64,000 nucleotides of DNA from Chitinivorax sp. B. GTDB taxonomy: Bacteria; Pseudomonadota; Gammaproteobacteria; Burkholderiales; SCOH01. The DNA is taken from assembly GCF_005503445.1 (NCBI RefSeq), contig NZ_SCOH01000025.1:1-64000 (forward strand), read 5' to 3'. Made by a program: the position numbers and the translations under genes. Below the pieces are notes generated by a model that was given only the letters and a program-made list of their open reading frames with translations, was not told where the DNA came from and ran no database searches. This document shows, piece after piece, positions 46,370 to 54,861 of the stretch (positions are counted from its first letter, which is position 1; each line of letters begins with the position of its first letter).

Positions 46370-47311
46370 CTACTTGGTCTGTGCTGGCTTCAGTCTGAAC
46401 ACGCCAGCCATGATGAGCACCATGCCGATGATCTGCCAAGATGACAATGACTCTCCCAGCCACCACCACGCAAACAGCATGGTCAAGGCTGGCCCAAGTG
46501 AGCCAATAGATGCGGCTTCTGAAGTACCCATGCGGCGAATGGCCTGGGCTAGTGCCCAGATAGGCAATACGGTGGAGAATATCGCCATTGCTGCGGCATA
46601 GCACCAAACCATGGGTGGGAGGTCGGTAAGCGACTGGCTTGATGATGTTGCTGCCCAATGAATCAGAACCATGATGCAGGATGTGCCGCCAGTTAGGCCG
46701 GTCAGTCTCATGGCGCCAAGCTGGGCGACCACTTTACCGGTGCCCACATAATAGAAAGCATAGGTGATGGCGCTGGCCAGCACCCAGGCGCCACCAATCC
46801 AAGCCTTTTCCAGCGAGCCAGCTTGCAGGTCATGGCCAAATGCGATGGTCAGGCCCAGGTAACATAGTCCAATCGCTTGCCAAGCGCGTTTACTGGGTGG
46901 CTGCTTGAGCCATACGGCTTGGATCAACAACACCATGGTTGGGTATAGGTAAAGGATCAAGCGTTCCAAGGCAGCTGAGATGTATCTCAAGCCTTGAAAA
47001 TCAAACCAGCTGGACAGGTAATAGCCCAGGCAACCCAAAGTTGCAATTTGTAACATCAATTGCCAAGTGAGTGGGCTTGCTTTCGGTGAGTGGCCCGCCT
47101 GCGTCATCCACGCAAAAAATGGGAAAGCAATCATCATGCGCATCACCAAGAGCGTGGTGGCATCAATCGATGCTGCCAGATATGCAAGTTTTACGAAGAT
47201 AGCTTTCATGGAGAATCCAAATGCCGCCAGGATCGCCCAGGTGCGGCCATCAACTTGATGTAGCCAGTTGGTTGGATGGGGGGTGTCAGAGGTGGGTGAG
47301 TTCATGTGCAT
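46370..47311 (-). CDS. EamA/DMT family transporter
   Basis: 313 residues from ATG 47311 (47305 or a TTG at 47323 also possible). About ten hydrophobic helices in two EamA repeats, for example LTWQLMLQIATLGCLGYYLS and WIGGAWVLASAITYAFYYVG, ending IIGMVLIMAGVFRLKPAQTK. Members export amino acids or other metabolites; substrate not predictable. Monocistronic. Confidence 0.88.
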   Translation of the reverse strand: MHMNSPTSDTPHPTNWLHQVDGRTWAILAAFGFSMKAIFVKLAYLAASIDATTLLVMRMMIAFPFFAWMTQAGHSPKASPLTWQLMLQIATLGCLGYYLSSWFDFQGLRYISAALERLILYLYPTMVLLIQAVWLKQPPSKRAWQAIGLCYLGLTIAFGHDLQAGSLEKAWIGGAWVLASAITYAFYYVGTGKVVAQLGAMRLTGLTGGTSCIMVLIHWAATSSSQSLTDLPPMVWCYAAAMAIFSTVLPIWALAQAIRRMGTSEAASIGSLGPALTMLFAWWWLGESLSSWQIIGMVLIMAGVFRLKPAQTK

Positions 47312-47438
47312 ACTGCGTAGCAATCAGATGGCCTGGTATCGGGCTCATGTTGTACCCTTTGTGGGACAGGGGCATTAGCCTATCGTTTATTCATGCTGAA
47401 TGCAGTATCTTTCGCAGATTGAGTGAAAACTCTTGAGG

Positions 47439-47942
47439 TCAAATGCTGGCCACTGGCGACCTGAGTGCATCTCTCAATAACAACCATTGCCTCAGTTTTG
47501 TTTCAAAAGAGATGGTCAAGGCAGGGCTGGAAGATGGGAGAATCAGCGTAGGCAGCCCGCGAGCACTGACTTGTTTGGCTTGCTTGCCAGCGGTTTTGCC
47601 GTTGAAGGCCACTAGGGCGAGTTGCGGAAGTTGGTCAATCAACGTGTCCAGATTGTTGTGGCGATGGTCGCGAATTTGGCTGTCCAAGCTACCCTGGCGC
47701 ATTGCGTCTGCGATGACATCCCATATGGCAATCTGGCTGACTTGAAGGGTTGCCAGCTTGTCCGCGTAGGTAAGTTCATGGAGGGGTATGCTCAATACTT
47801 CGCCCATCAATAGCCAGAACTGATTGCGTGGGTGGGCATAATACTGCCCGGCCGCCAACGAGGCTTCACCGGGCAGACTGCCAAGTATTAGCAGTCGTGC
47901 GTCGGATGTGATTATGGGCGGGAAGCTAGATTTGCGTTGCAC
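47439..47942 (-). CDS. DNA-deoxyinosine glycosylase (uracil-DNA glycosylase superfamily)
   Basis: 167 residues with GTG start at 47942. The N-terminal motif LLILGSLPGEASLAAGQYYA and HPRNQFWLLMGEVLSI are diagnostic for the hypoxanthine-DNA glycosylase branch of the UDG superfamily. ALVAFNGKTAGKQAKQ and LILPSSSPALT give the C-terminal motif. It would excise hypoxanthine made by adenine deamination. It starts 12 bases after the MoxR stop, so they are probably cotranscribed. Confidence 0.87.
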   Translation of the reverse strand: MQRKSSFPPIITSDARLLILGSLPGEASLAAGQYYAHPRNQFWLLMGEVLSIPLHELTYADKLATLQVSQIAIWDVIADAMRQGSLDSQIRDHRHNNLDTLIDQLPQLALVAFNGKTAGKQAKQVSARGLPTLILPSSSPALTISFETKLRQWLLLRDALRSPVASI

Positions 47943-47954
47943 TGAATGAACGCA

Positions 47955-48803
47955 TCAGCCTTTTCGGGACTTGACCATGGAAATCAGTCGTTCAAACAGG
48001 CTCACGTCCTGCTCGTTCTTCAGTAGCGCGCCAGCCAACGGCGGGATGATCATTCCGGAATCCTGGCTTTTCAGTATCTCGGCGGGAATATCTTCAGCCA
48101 TCAATAGTTTTAGCCAATCCAGCAGCTCGGATGTTGAGGGTTTCTTTTTAATGCCTGGCAGCTCACGAATCGCGAAAAACAGTTCCAGGGCCTCTTTAAG
48201 TAGATCCTGCTTCAGGTGCGGGTAATGTACCGAGATGATCTGCTGCATGGTGAGCTTGTCTGGGAAGCGGATGTAATGGAAGAAGCAGCGGCGTAAGAAG
48301 GCATCCGGTAGTTCTTTCTCATTATTGGATGTGATGATGATGACCGGGCGTGTACGGGCAACAACGGTCTGTCGCGTCTCATAGACAAAGAACTCCATCC
48401 GGTCGAGTTCGCGCAGCAGGTCGTTGGGGAATTCAATGTCTGCCTTGTCAATTTCATCTATCAGTAGCACCGACTGTTGGTTTCCTTCAAAGGCTTCCCA
48501 CAACTTACCTTTGATGATGTAGTTGCCAATGTCTTTGACCCGTTCATCACCTAGTTGAGAGTCGCGCAAACGGGAAACAGCGTCATACTCATACAGGCCT
48601 TGTTGTGCCTTGGTGGTGGATTTGATGTGCCATTGAATCAAAGGCAGGCCCAATGCTGCTGCGACTTCTTCTGCCAACATGGTCTTCCCTGTACCTGGTT
48701 CACCTTTGATGAGCAATGGCCGCTGAAGGGTAATAGCAGCATTGACAGCCATCATCAGATCGGGCGTTGCAACGTAGGAATCAGTACCGGTAAAACGTGT
48801 CAT
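47955..48803 (-). CDS. MoxR-family AAA+ ATPase
   Basis: 282 residues. Walker A IKGEPGTGKTMLAEEVAAAL, Walker B VLLIDEIDKADIEFPNDLLR, sensor 1 VIIITSNNEKELPDAFLRRC. MoxR ATPases act as chaperones, usually with a VWA-domain partner encoded next door. None is visible here; the downstream gene is a DNA glycosylase and the upstream gene a TerB-like protein. Client unknown. Confidence 0.9.
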   Translation of the reverse strand: MTRFTGTDSYVATPDLMMAVNAAITLQRPLLIKGEPGTGKTMLAEEVAAALGLPLIQWHIKSTTKAQQGLYEYDAVSRLRDSQLGDERVKDIGNYIIKGKLWEAFEGNQQSVLLIDEIDKADIEFPNDLLRELDRMEFFVYETRQTVVARTRPVIIITSNNEKELPDAFLRRCFFHYIRFPDKLTMQQIISVHYPHLKQDLLKEALELFFAIRELPGIKKKPSTSELLDWLKLLMAEDIPAEILKSQDSGMIIPPLAGALLKNEQDVSLFERLISMVKSRKG

Positions 48804-48900
48804 GGCAGATTTTCATCTAAAAAACGAACAAGCGCTTGATTGTAGCGTAGGGTAAAGCAAGTAGAAACCATCAGGGCTACTGAATGTAGCCCAGACAGGA

Positions 48901-49317
48901 TTATTCGTCTGCAAAGGCGGTTTGCAGATCTTCCAATGTCAAATGCCAATGATCGAGCATGTGCGTGAATATCGCCATTTCCACATCACTGAAATCGGCA
49001 TCTGCCTTGGATAGATCCAATACCATGGCGCATAGCAGCAGCCGTTTTTTTGGCTCGTCGACAGCATCCAGCAATTCATCGATACGTACTCGATCCACAA
49101 GGTGGATTGTGCCATCTGGATCTGCAGACTGTTCCAATTCCTCGCAGTACTGATGCAGGACTTCGATGAACTGCTTGCGGGATAGACCTAGTACATCATA
49201 AAGCTTGAGTTTTTCGAGCAATTCCAGCTCACGGTCATCCATATTGCCATCGGCAATCATAAGCATGGCAAGGATGCGGGCCATTGCCTCTGGGCTGTTT
49301 TGCGGGAAAGGGGTCAT
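48901..49317 (-). CDS. TerB-like protein
   Basis: 138 residues, all helical. ARILAMLMIADGNMDDRELE and LLCAMVLDLSKADADFSDVE form the paired acidic helices seen in TerB-type domains, with a DGN/D-x-D pattern that may bind metal. The start overlaps the thioesterase stop by 4 bases (ATGA). No tellurite-resistance partners are present. Role unknown. Confidence 0.75.
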   Translation of the reverse strand: MTPFPQNSPEAMARILAMLMIADGNMDDRELELLEKLKLYDVLGLSRKQFIEVLHQYCEELEQSADPDGTIHLVDRVRIDELLDAVDEPKKRLLLCAMVLDLSKADADFSDVEMAIFTHMLDHWHLTLEDLQTAFADE

Positions 49318-49757
49318 GCTGATTCGCCTTTGGATTGGGAAAGTTTGCTTAGGAACGCAGCCGGAATATCAACAGGTCTGCGTGCCGCATAGTCAAAAAA
49401 TACCACGTTGGTTTTGGCGCGTGCGATTTCTTTGTTGGATCGGGTTTCCGTCAAGCAATAGAAAAAGTCGCATCCATACCGGTTAAAATCATCCAGCGCC
49501 AGCTTGATCGCCAGTTCGTCACCATAAAAGGCTTCTGCCCGGTAGACGATTGCTGCATCCGCCAGGATGATGCCGTAGCCTTCTATGTCCAGCTCGGTGT
49601 AGCCCATTGAGGCCATGAACTGTACTCGAGCCTCGTGGATCAAACCAAGTAGAGCATCATTGCCTAGATGGCCGCCGTAGTTGATGTCGCCAATACGCAA
49701 CTTAACGCGGGTCTCAAATTGAAACCGCTCAGGTAGCGTCAGCTTGATTCGGGCCAT
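49314..49757 (-). CDS. Acyl-CoA thioesterase, hotdog fold (4HBT family)
   Basis: 147 residues from the ATG at 49757 (MARIKLTLPERFQFETRVKL). Hotdog motif: RIGDINYGGHLGNDALLGLI, with EARVQFMASMGYTELDIEG. The Asp/Asn-x-Gly-His-x-Gly pattern carries the active site. Hydrolyses an acyl-CoA; substrate unknown. First gene of a probable unit with the TerB-like protein. Confidence 0.85.
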   Translation of the reverse strand: MARIKLTLPERFQFETRVKLRIGDINYGGHLGNDALLGLIHEARVQFMASMGYTELDIEGYGIILADAAIVYRAEAFYGDELAIKLALDDFNRYGCDFFYCLTETRSNKEIARAKTNVVFFDYAARRPVDIPAAFLSKLSQSKGESA

Positions 49758-50010
49758 GGGATTGGTACTGAGTCGAACTAATGCTGGCAGTGTATTAGTT
49801 GCGCATGCATTTTTCAACAGTAGGTAGGATAGGTTGATTTACCGCAGACTTATGAGATTCTGACGTTGCAGCGCGTATGCTTAAGCGGGTATGCTGGCCT
49901 CGCTTGACCCCAACCTGTGATCAGGCGCCATAATGGTTTGCTAAGCTGTCATAGCGGGGACGTCTGATTCGTCCAGTCATGTCATGTAATGTTTCATCCG
50001 GAGGATGGTC

Positions 50011-50457
50011 ATGTACCAACGAATTCTGGTTCCGGTCGATGATAGTGAGACTTCTCATCGTGCATTGGATGAGGCGATCAAATTTGCTAATGATCAGCAT
50101 GCACAGGTAAGGCTGATCAGTGTGGTGGATCTTGCGCAGTTCAGCTGGGGCGGTACGGAGTTTCTGGATACGTCTGACTTGCAAAGTTCGTTGCGGGAAG
50201 CAGGTCATCGAACCCTTGCTGATGCGCAAGATCGGTTGAGGAAACAAGGGATAGAGGCCGAAACGGGGTTGATCGAGACGTGGGGCGGCCGTATTGCGAA
50301 TTTGATCGTGGAGGATGCTACGCGTTGGCAGGCTCATATTATTGTGATGGGAACACATGGTTGGAGTGGCCTGGATCACTTAATCCTGGGTAGTGTGGCT
50401 GAAGGGGTGGTCCGAATTACTCAGATTCCGATATTACTGATTCGCACGCACCATTGA
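50011..50457 (+). CDS. Universal stress protein (UspA family)
   Basis: 148 residues from ATG 50011, chosen over 50005 because GGAGG lies 6 bases before it. Starts MYQRILVPVDDSETSHRALD; the ATP-binding motif GTHGWSGLDHLILGSVAEGV (G-x2-G-x9-G-S) is intact, so it probably binds ATP. Cytoplasmic stress protein; monocistronic. Confidence 0.92.
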   Translation: MYQRILVPVDDSETSHRALDEAIKFANDQHAQVRLISVVDLAQFSWGGTEFLDTSDLQSSLREAGHRTLADAQDRLRKQGIEAETGLIETWGGRIANLIVEDATRWQAHIIVMGTHGWSGLDHLILGSVAEGVVRITQIPILLIRTHH

Positions 50458-50559
50458 GCCGGTCTTGTAGGGTTCGCATATGGTTGATGCTGGTGCGTGC
50501 GAATTGAATTCAATGGTTCTGAAGATTTAAGAAAACATTTAGAAAAGAGTTGATCGGGT

Positions 50560-51423
50560 GTGAATAAGCAACCTGTTGTGTTATCCATCAGGCAGCATGA
50601 TCGTAATGTGGCTGGCTTGACATATGTCTATCCTGTTGTATCTCGTCGTGCCGGAGGGGTCTCTATCGGGATCAATCTAAATCCGAATAATGCCTGTAAT
50701 TGGCGTTGTGTGTACTGTCAGGTGCCGGACTTGCAGCGTGGGGCGGCGCCTGAAATTGATTTAGCTTTGCTGGAGCGTGAGTTGCGGGATTTCGTGGATT
50801 ACGTTCTGAATGGCGATTTCATGCTGGCTCAGGTACCACCCGAGGCGAGGCGTTTGAATGACATTGCCTTGTCGGGGAATGGTGAGCCAACCAGTGCTGC
50901 ATGTTTTGAGCAGGTTGTGCAGCTGGTTGGCCGGGTAATGAGTGATTTTGGGCTCATTGGTCAGATCAAGCTGGTGTTGATTACAAATGGCAGCTTGATG
51001 AGTCGACTGTCTGTCCAGCGTGGTTTGGAGGCCATGCAGACCCTAGGTGGGGAGGTGTGGTTCAAAATCGACCGTGGTAGCGCAGTTGATATGGCCGCGA
51101 TCAATCAGATCAATTTGTCACCTGACCGTGTGCGACGTCACTTGAAATTGGCGGCAGAACGGTGCTCGACCTGGGTGCAAACCTGTATGTTCTGCATGGA
51201 TGGTGAACCGCCAGATGAGAAGATGCTAAGTTCGTACTTGGCGTTGCTCCAGTCTGCTGTTGAAGAAAATGGGGTGCAGCTGAAAGGTGTTTTATTGTAC
51301 GGACTGGCACGGTCTTCGATGCAGCCTGAAGCGGCACGGTTGTCCCCGTGCCCGGTCGAGTGGATGGCCGTATTGGCTGACCGGATTGAGCGATTGGGAT
51401 TATCAGTTCGATTGAGTGTGTAA
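50560..51423 (+). CDS. Radical SAM protein
   Basis: 287 residues, GTG start. INLNPNNACNWRCVYCQVPD holds the CxxxCxxC cluster that binds the 4Fe-4S. IALSGNGEPTSAACFEQVVQ is the glycine-rich SAM motif. Two more Cys in WVQTCMFCMDGEPPDEK could bind an extra cluster or metal. The layout resembles the TYW1/wybutosine-like or PFL-activase-like radical SAM group. No peptide or cofactor gene is adjacent, so its substrate cannot be named. Monocistronic, with a terminator shared with the convergent HTH gene. Confidence 0.85.
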   Translation: MNKQPVVLSIRQHDRNVAGLTYVYPVVSRRAGGVSIGINLNPNNACNWRCVYCQVPDLQRGAAPEIDLALLERELRDFVDYVLNGDFMLAQVPPEARRLNDIALSGNGEPTSAACFEQVVQLVGRVMSDFGLIGQIKLVLITNGSLMSRLSVQRGLEAMQTLGGEVWFKIDRGSAVDMAAINQINLSPDRVRRHLKLAAERCSTWVQTCMFCMDGEPPDEKMLSSYLALLQSAVEENGVQLKGVLLYGLARSSMQPEAARLSPCPVEWMAVLADRIERLGLSVRLSV

Positions 51424-51473
51424 TCCACTTTTTGATCTGGGCGATAGCATGCTAATTTACCTTGGCCAAATAA

Positions 51474-51498
51474 AATAGCCGGCTGGGTGCCGGCTATT
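51474..51498. terminator. Terminator between the radical SAM and HTH genes
   Basis: AATAGCCGGC, five-base loop, GCCGGCTATT; on the minus strand followed by TTATTT. Serves the convergent gene pair. Confidence 0.8.
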
Positions 51499-51518
51499 CT
51501 GCCCAGGCTACATCAGAA

Positions 51519-51839
51519 TCAATTACTCTCTTCTGTTGCAACTGGTTGTTGGCTCTCGCGTGCCTTAACTGCTTTTTTCAGGCTCTTGTAGAGATCCGGA
51601 TGTGTTTCGCGTAAGTAGTCGATGATGTCGAAATCTTCTTTTCTGACCTTGGTCAGATCCAGTTGCTCGACATGCACCAAACGAAGCAATTCGCGTACCG
51701 GCTTCGGCATATTGCGGCCACTCTCGTAACGAGAGCCACCGCTTTGTGTAACGCCGATTTTTGTCCAGAATTCTTGTTGGTTCAGCCCGAGCTTGCGGCG
51801 GATCTCGCGCGGGTTGACGATTTTCTCGAAGAGTTTCAT
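51519..51839 (-). CDS. XRE-family helix-turn-helix protein
   Basis: 106 residues from the ATG at 51839. The helix-turn-helix is at about residues 10-55 (IRRKLGLNQQEFWTKIGVTQ, SGGSRYESGRNMPKPVRELL). The C terminus is charged and helical. Small size suggests a transcriptional regulator that binds as a dimer. The upstream gap contains inverted repeats that may be its own operators. No obvious toxin partner. Confidence 0.83.
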   Translation of the reverse strand: MKLFEKIVNPREIRRKLGLNQQEFWTKIGVTQSGGSRYESGRNMPKPVRELLRLVHVEQLDLTKVRKEDFDIIDYLRETHPDLYKSLKKAVKARESQQPVATEESN

Positions 51840-51990
51840 GGTAGGCCCAATCCTGTTGATCCAAGTATGAGGAAAACTAGCCACAGCTTCCCAAAAATTG
51901 CCAGACCGGATTTTTTATAGGTAACACCCAGCTCACGCCGACTGGGCAGGTATTCCGATCTGCCATATACCTGCCTGAATGTCCCTTTAT
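51840..51990. other. Leader region of the HTH gene
   Basis: No gene seen. It includes an isolated TGCCATAT half-site at 51961-51968, matching the arms of the inverted repeat at 51991-52010. Confidence 0.4.
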
Positions 51991-52010
51991 TGCCATATGA
52001 TAATATGGCA
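51991..52010. promoter_or_regulatory. Inverted repeat upstream of the HTH gene
   Basis: TGCCATAT, four bases (GATA), ATATGGCA: perfect 8-base arms, with a further half-site at 51961. Candidate autoregulatory operator. Confidence 0.5.
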
Positions 52011-52132
52011 TGCCAGTTGATTCAAGCATTTCTATGCAGATTCCATAATCTGATGTCGTCGCTATGACCAACTTGGTAATATTCTAATTAAAGCTAGGGA
52101 AAGCAGCAATTTTAATATGAAAAATTAATTGC

Positions 52133-52210
52133 CAAGTACTTGTCTGGCTGCAGAGAATTATGCGCCTTGGCTATTCGCACTGTCGAGCTTGCTTTGAAAG
52201 CAAGTACTTG
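52133..52210. repeat. CAAGTACTTG palindrome, two copies
   Basis: Perfect 10-base palindromes at 52133-52142 and 52201-52210, 68 bases apart, in an AT-rich gap between ffs and the HTH gene. No gene in between. Possible paired binding sites. Confidence 0.5.
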
Positions 52211-52296
52211 CGCCATGTCAGTGCACATTAATTCGGATGAATCAACGTCAATGACTATCCGTGACTGAGCGTGTCAGGGTATAAGCAACAAGAGAA

Positions 52297-52410
52297 GGGT
52301 GGCGAGCCTGACCCCCGGCACTTGCAATAAATGGCTGTGGCTGCTTCCTTCCGGACCTGACCAAGTTCACCATCTTGCAATGCGGGGAGGCCCGCCATTG
52401 AAAGCTCGCC
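52297..52410 (-). ncRNA. ffs: Signal recognition particle 4.5S RNA
   Basis: The minus strand carries GGTCAGGTCCGGAAGGAAGC, the universally conserved 4.5S apical domain with the GGAA tetraloop, followed by AGCCA. Outer stem GGCGAGC at 52404-52410 pairs with GCTCGCC at 52301-52307. Length about 110 bases matches bacterial 4.5S RNA. It binds Ffh to target membrane proteins. Short protein frames on the minus strand here are not real. Confidence 0.95.
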
Positions 52411-52556
52411 GCGCTTGATGCATTGCGCAACGAGGGCCGGATTATGCCAGAGGTAGCGCATCCGGACAATAACAATCGTGAGAATTGCAGCTTGTTTCCA
52501 AAAAAGTGCGGGGTGGTGTTGATGGGGGATGCCTAACTTGCTGATTTTGCATGCGG

Positions 52557-53423
52557 TCAGATTGCATTGAGTGGTATCTTCAAGTAGTGCGTTCCATTTG
52601 ATTCTGCGGGTGGGAGCTCGCCGGCTCGAATGTTGACCTGGATGGCGGGGAGAAGAAGTGCAGGGGCATCCAGTGTTCGGTCACGTGCTTCGCGCATAGC
52701 GATAAACTGTGCTTCGGTGATTTGACTGTTGACGTGAATATTGCTCTTGCGTTGTTCTGCCACGGAGGTTTGCCACTTTGGTGATCGGCCTGCTGGTGGG
52801 TAGTCGTGACACATGAATAGGCGAGTATCTTCTGGTAAGGCGAGCAGACGGTGAATCGAGTGATAAAGTGTCTTGGCGTTTCCGCCGGGGAAGTCGCAGC
52901 GAGCGGTGCCAATATCGGGCATGAATAGCGTGTCGCCAACGAATAGGGCGTCGCCAATGTGATAGGCTAGATCGGCTGGGGTGTGTCCAGGGACAAATCT
53001 TACAGCTGCTTGTAATATTCCGATGGAGAACCGCTCTGCATCGTTGAATAGGTAATCGAATTGGCTCCCATCGCAGGGCAGGGTGGTTTGTAGATTGAAT
53101 AGGCGGCTGAAAATCGACTGAACTTCGACGATGTGTTTGCTAATGCCTGTTTTGCCGCCAAGTTTACTCTTCAGGTAATGACTGGCGGAGAGGTGATCTG
53201 CATGTGCGTGCGTTTCCAGTAACCAGTCTACAGTCAATTGCTGTTCGTGGATGAAGGCAATGATTTTGTCAGCGTTGGTTGTGTGGATCCTTCCGGTGCG
53301 GGCATCGAAATCAAGCACTGGATCGATAATGGCTGCATGTCCGTTGGTGTGGTCGAAAACAACATAACTGATTGTCCAGGTGGTTGGGTCGAAGAATGCC
53401 TCAATAGCCGGATTGGCGGTCAT
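52557..53423 (-). CDS. MBL-fold hydrolase, persulfide dioxygenase/Blh-like
   Basis: 288 residues. Metallo-beta-lactamase motifs: LLETHAHADHLSASHYLK, VPGHTPADLAYHIGDALFVG, DTLFMPDIGTARCDFPGG and LFMCHDYPP. The ETHE1/Blh branch is suggested by RCDFPGG and by the N-terminal AFFDPTTWTISYVVFD. Such enzymes oxidise glutathione persulfide or act in sulfide detoxification; here no rhodanese is adjacent. Substrate is inferred. Confidence 0.87.
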   Translation of the reverse strand: MTANPAIEAFFDPTTWTISYVVFDHTNGHAAIIDPVLDFDARTGRIHTTNADKIIAFIHEQQLTVDWLLETHAHADHLSASHYLKSKLGGKTGISKHIVEVQSIFSRLFNLQTTLPCDGSQFDYLFNDAERFSIGILQAAVRFVPGHTPADLAYHIGDALFVGDTLFMPDIGTARCDFPGGNAKTLYHSIHRLLALPEDTRLFMCHDYPPAGRSPKWQTSVAEQRKSNIHVNSQITEAQFIAMREARDRTLDAPALLLPAIQVNIRAGELPPAESNGTHYLKIPLNAI

Positions 53424-53521
53424 GGATGCCTCGGTAAGTGTTGATGGTGACTAGTTTAGCGGGATTGTGCAGGATTAGGTCGGTTGATGTTTCAGCTAAC
53501 TAAATGCGGATGAATGCAAAG

Positions 53522-53549
53522 AAAAAGGCGGATCGTTGGATCCGCCTTT
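53522..53549 (-). terminator. Intrinsic terminator after mdh
   Basis: AAAGGCGGATC, four-base loop, GATCCGCCTTT; perfect 11-base stem with TTTTT on the minus strand, 22 bases after the mdh stop. Confidence 0.9.
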
Positions 53550-53571
53550 GCTTTGTCGGCTTACCTGTTGA

Positions 53572-54558
53572 TCAAGGTAGTAGGTGCTTCACGCCGTCGC
53601 GTTCTTCTAGGAGTTCGTTCAGTGTGAAATCCATGCGCTCGCGGGAGAACGCGTCGACTTCCAAGCCCTCAACACGCGTGTACTCGCCGTTTTCACATGT
53701 TACGGGTACGCCATACATGATGCCTTCGGGAATGTCATAGGAGCCGTCAGACGGAATGCCCATGGTGACCCACTTGCCATTGGTGCCCAGTACCCAGTCA
53801 CGGATGTGGTCAATGGCGGCGTTGGCTGCTGATGCGGCGGATGATAGGCCGCGTGCTTCAATGATGGCGGCACCACGTTTGCCCACTTTGGGGATAAAGG
53901 TGTCTTTGTTCCAGACTTCGTCGTTGATCTTGGTCTTCAGCGACTCGCCGTTGACAGCAGCAAAGCGGTAGTCGGGATACATGGTCGGGCTGTGGTTGCC
54001 CCAAACGACTAGCCTCTCAATGTCAGCAACGGGCACGTTGGCCTTGGCTGCCAGTTGCGACAGCGCGCGGTTATGGTCCAGGCGCAGCATGGCGGTGAAG
54101 TTCTTGGCTGGCAGATCCGGTGCGCTCTTCATGGCAATGTAAGCGTTGGTGTTGGCGGGGTTGCCGACAACCAGAACCTTGACATTACGATCTGCAACGT
54201 CGTTCAGTGCCTTGCCCTGTTCCGTGAAGATTTTGGCATTTTCTTGTAGCAGATCCTTGCGTTCCATGCCGGGACCGCGCGGGCGGGCGCCAACCAATAG
54301 CGCGATTTCAACGTCCTTGAAGCCTTCGCGAGGGTTGTCGAAGGCCTCCATGCCGGCCAGTAGTGGGAATGCACAATCTTCGAGCTCCATCATCACACCT
54401 TTCAGTGCTTGTTGGGCTTTCTCGACCGGAACTTCGACTAGTTGCAGAATGACGGGTTGATCTTTGCCCAGCATTTCGCCGCTGGCAATGCGGAACAGCA
54501 GGCTGTAGCCGATCTGGCCGGCGGCGCCGGTGACGGCAACACGGATAGGACGCTTCAT
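53572..54558 (-). CDS. mdh: Malate dehydrogenase
   Basis: 328 residues from ATG 54558 (AGGAG 5 bases upstream; an extension to 54645 is a shadow). NAD fold [20 protein letters not shown], substrate loop [29 protein letters not shown], and catalytic His in [14 protein letters not shown]. Oxidises malate to oxaloacetate in the TCA cycle. Divergent from the GntR regulator and close to sdh and gltA. Confidence 0.96.
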   Translation of the reverse strand: MKRPIRVAVTGAAGQIGYSLLFRIASGEMLGKDQPVILQLVEVPVEKAQQALKGVMMELEDCAFPLLAGMEAFDNPREGFKDVEIALLVGARPRGPGMERKDLLQENAKIFTEQGKALNDVADRNVKVLVVGNPANTNAYIAMKSAPDLPAKNFTAMLRLDHNRALSQLAAKANVPVADIERLVVWGNHSPTMYPDYRFAAVNGESLKTKINDEVWNKDTFIPKVGKRGAAIIEARGLSSAASAANAAIDHIRDWVLGTNGKWVTMGIPSDGSYDIPEGIMYGVPVTCENGEYTRVEGLEVDAFSRERMDFTLNELLEERDGVKHLLP

Positions 54559-54805
54559 GTTTACTCCTGAGATAACAAGATGGCAACGTGGGGTTGGGAG
54601 TTGTCCTGCGCGGTAAGGGGCTCGGCATGGGCTACTTCGATGCATAGCATGGAAATCGCCTGATAGCCAGCAAACTTCAATACCGAAGCGGAGATTTGCT
54701 TCGCGGGGCGCCTTGGCCCTGCTGTGCGGAATCTATCAAAGTCTAACATAAAGGAAAACCCGCACACACTCAAAATGTTGCACTGCGGGTGTGGTTTATC
54801 TTGTA
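54559..54805. other. Divergent region between mdh and the GntR gene
   Basis: No gene seen. It holds the mdh promoter and an imperfect inverted repeat (ACCCGCA / TGCGGGT near 54763-54790). Confidence 0.4.
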
Positions 54806-54828
54806 TCTTATATAAGACTTGTATAGAC
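54806..54828. promoter_or_regulatory. Candidate GntR operator
   Basis: TCTTATATAAGA, a perfect 12-base palindrome, is followed by GTATAGAC at 54821-54828, which fits the GT-N-TA-N-AC consensus reported for the HutC branch of GntR regulators. It lies 33 bases before the regulator gene. Confidence 0.5.
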
Positions 54829-54861
54829 GGTAAATATGGCTAATGGTAAAAAGCATACAGT

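Noticed and set aside
52248-52475. Short protein frames over the 4.5S RNA
   Set aside because: The conserved SRP RNA explains the sequence.
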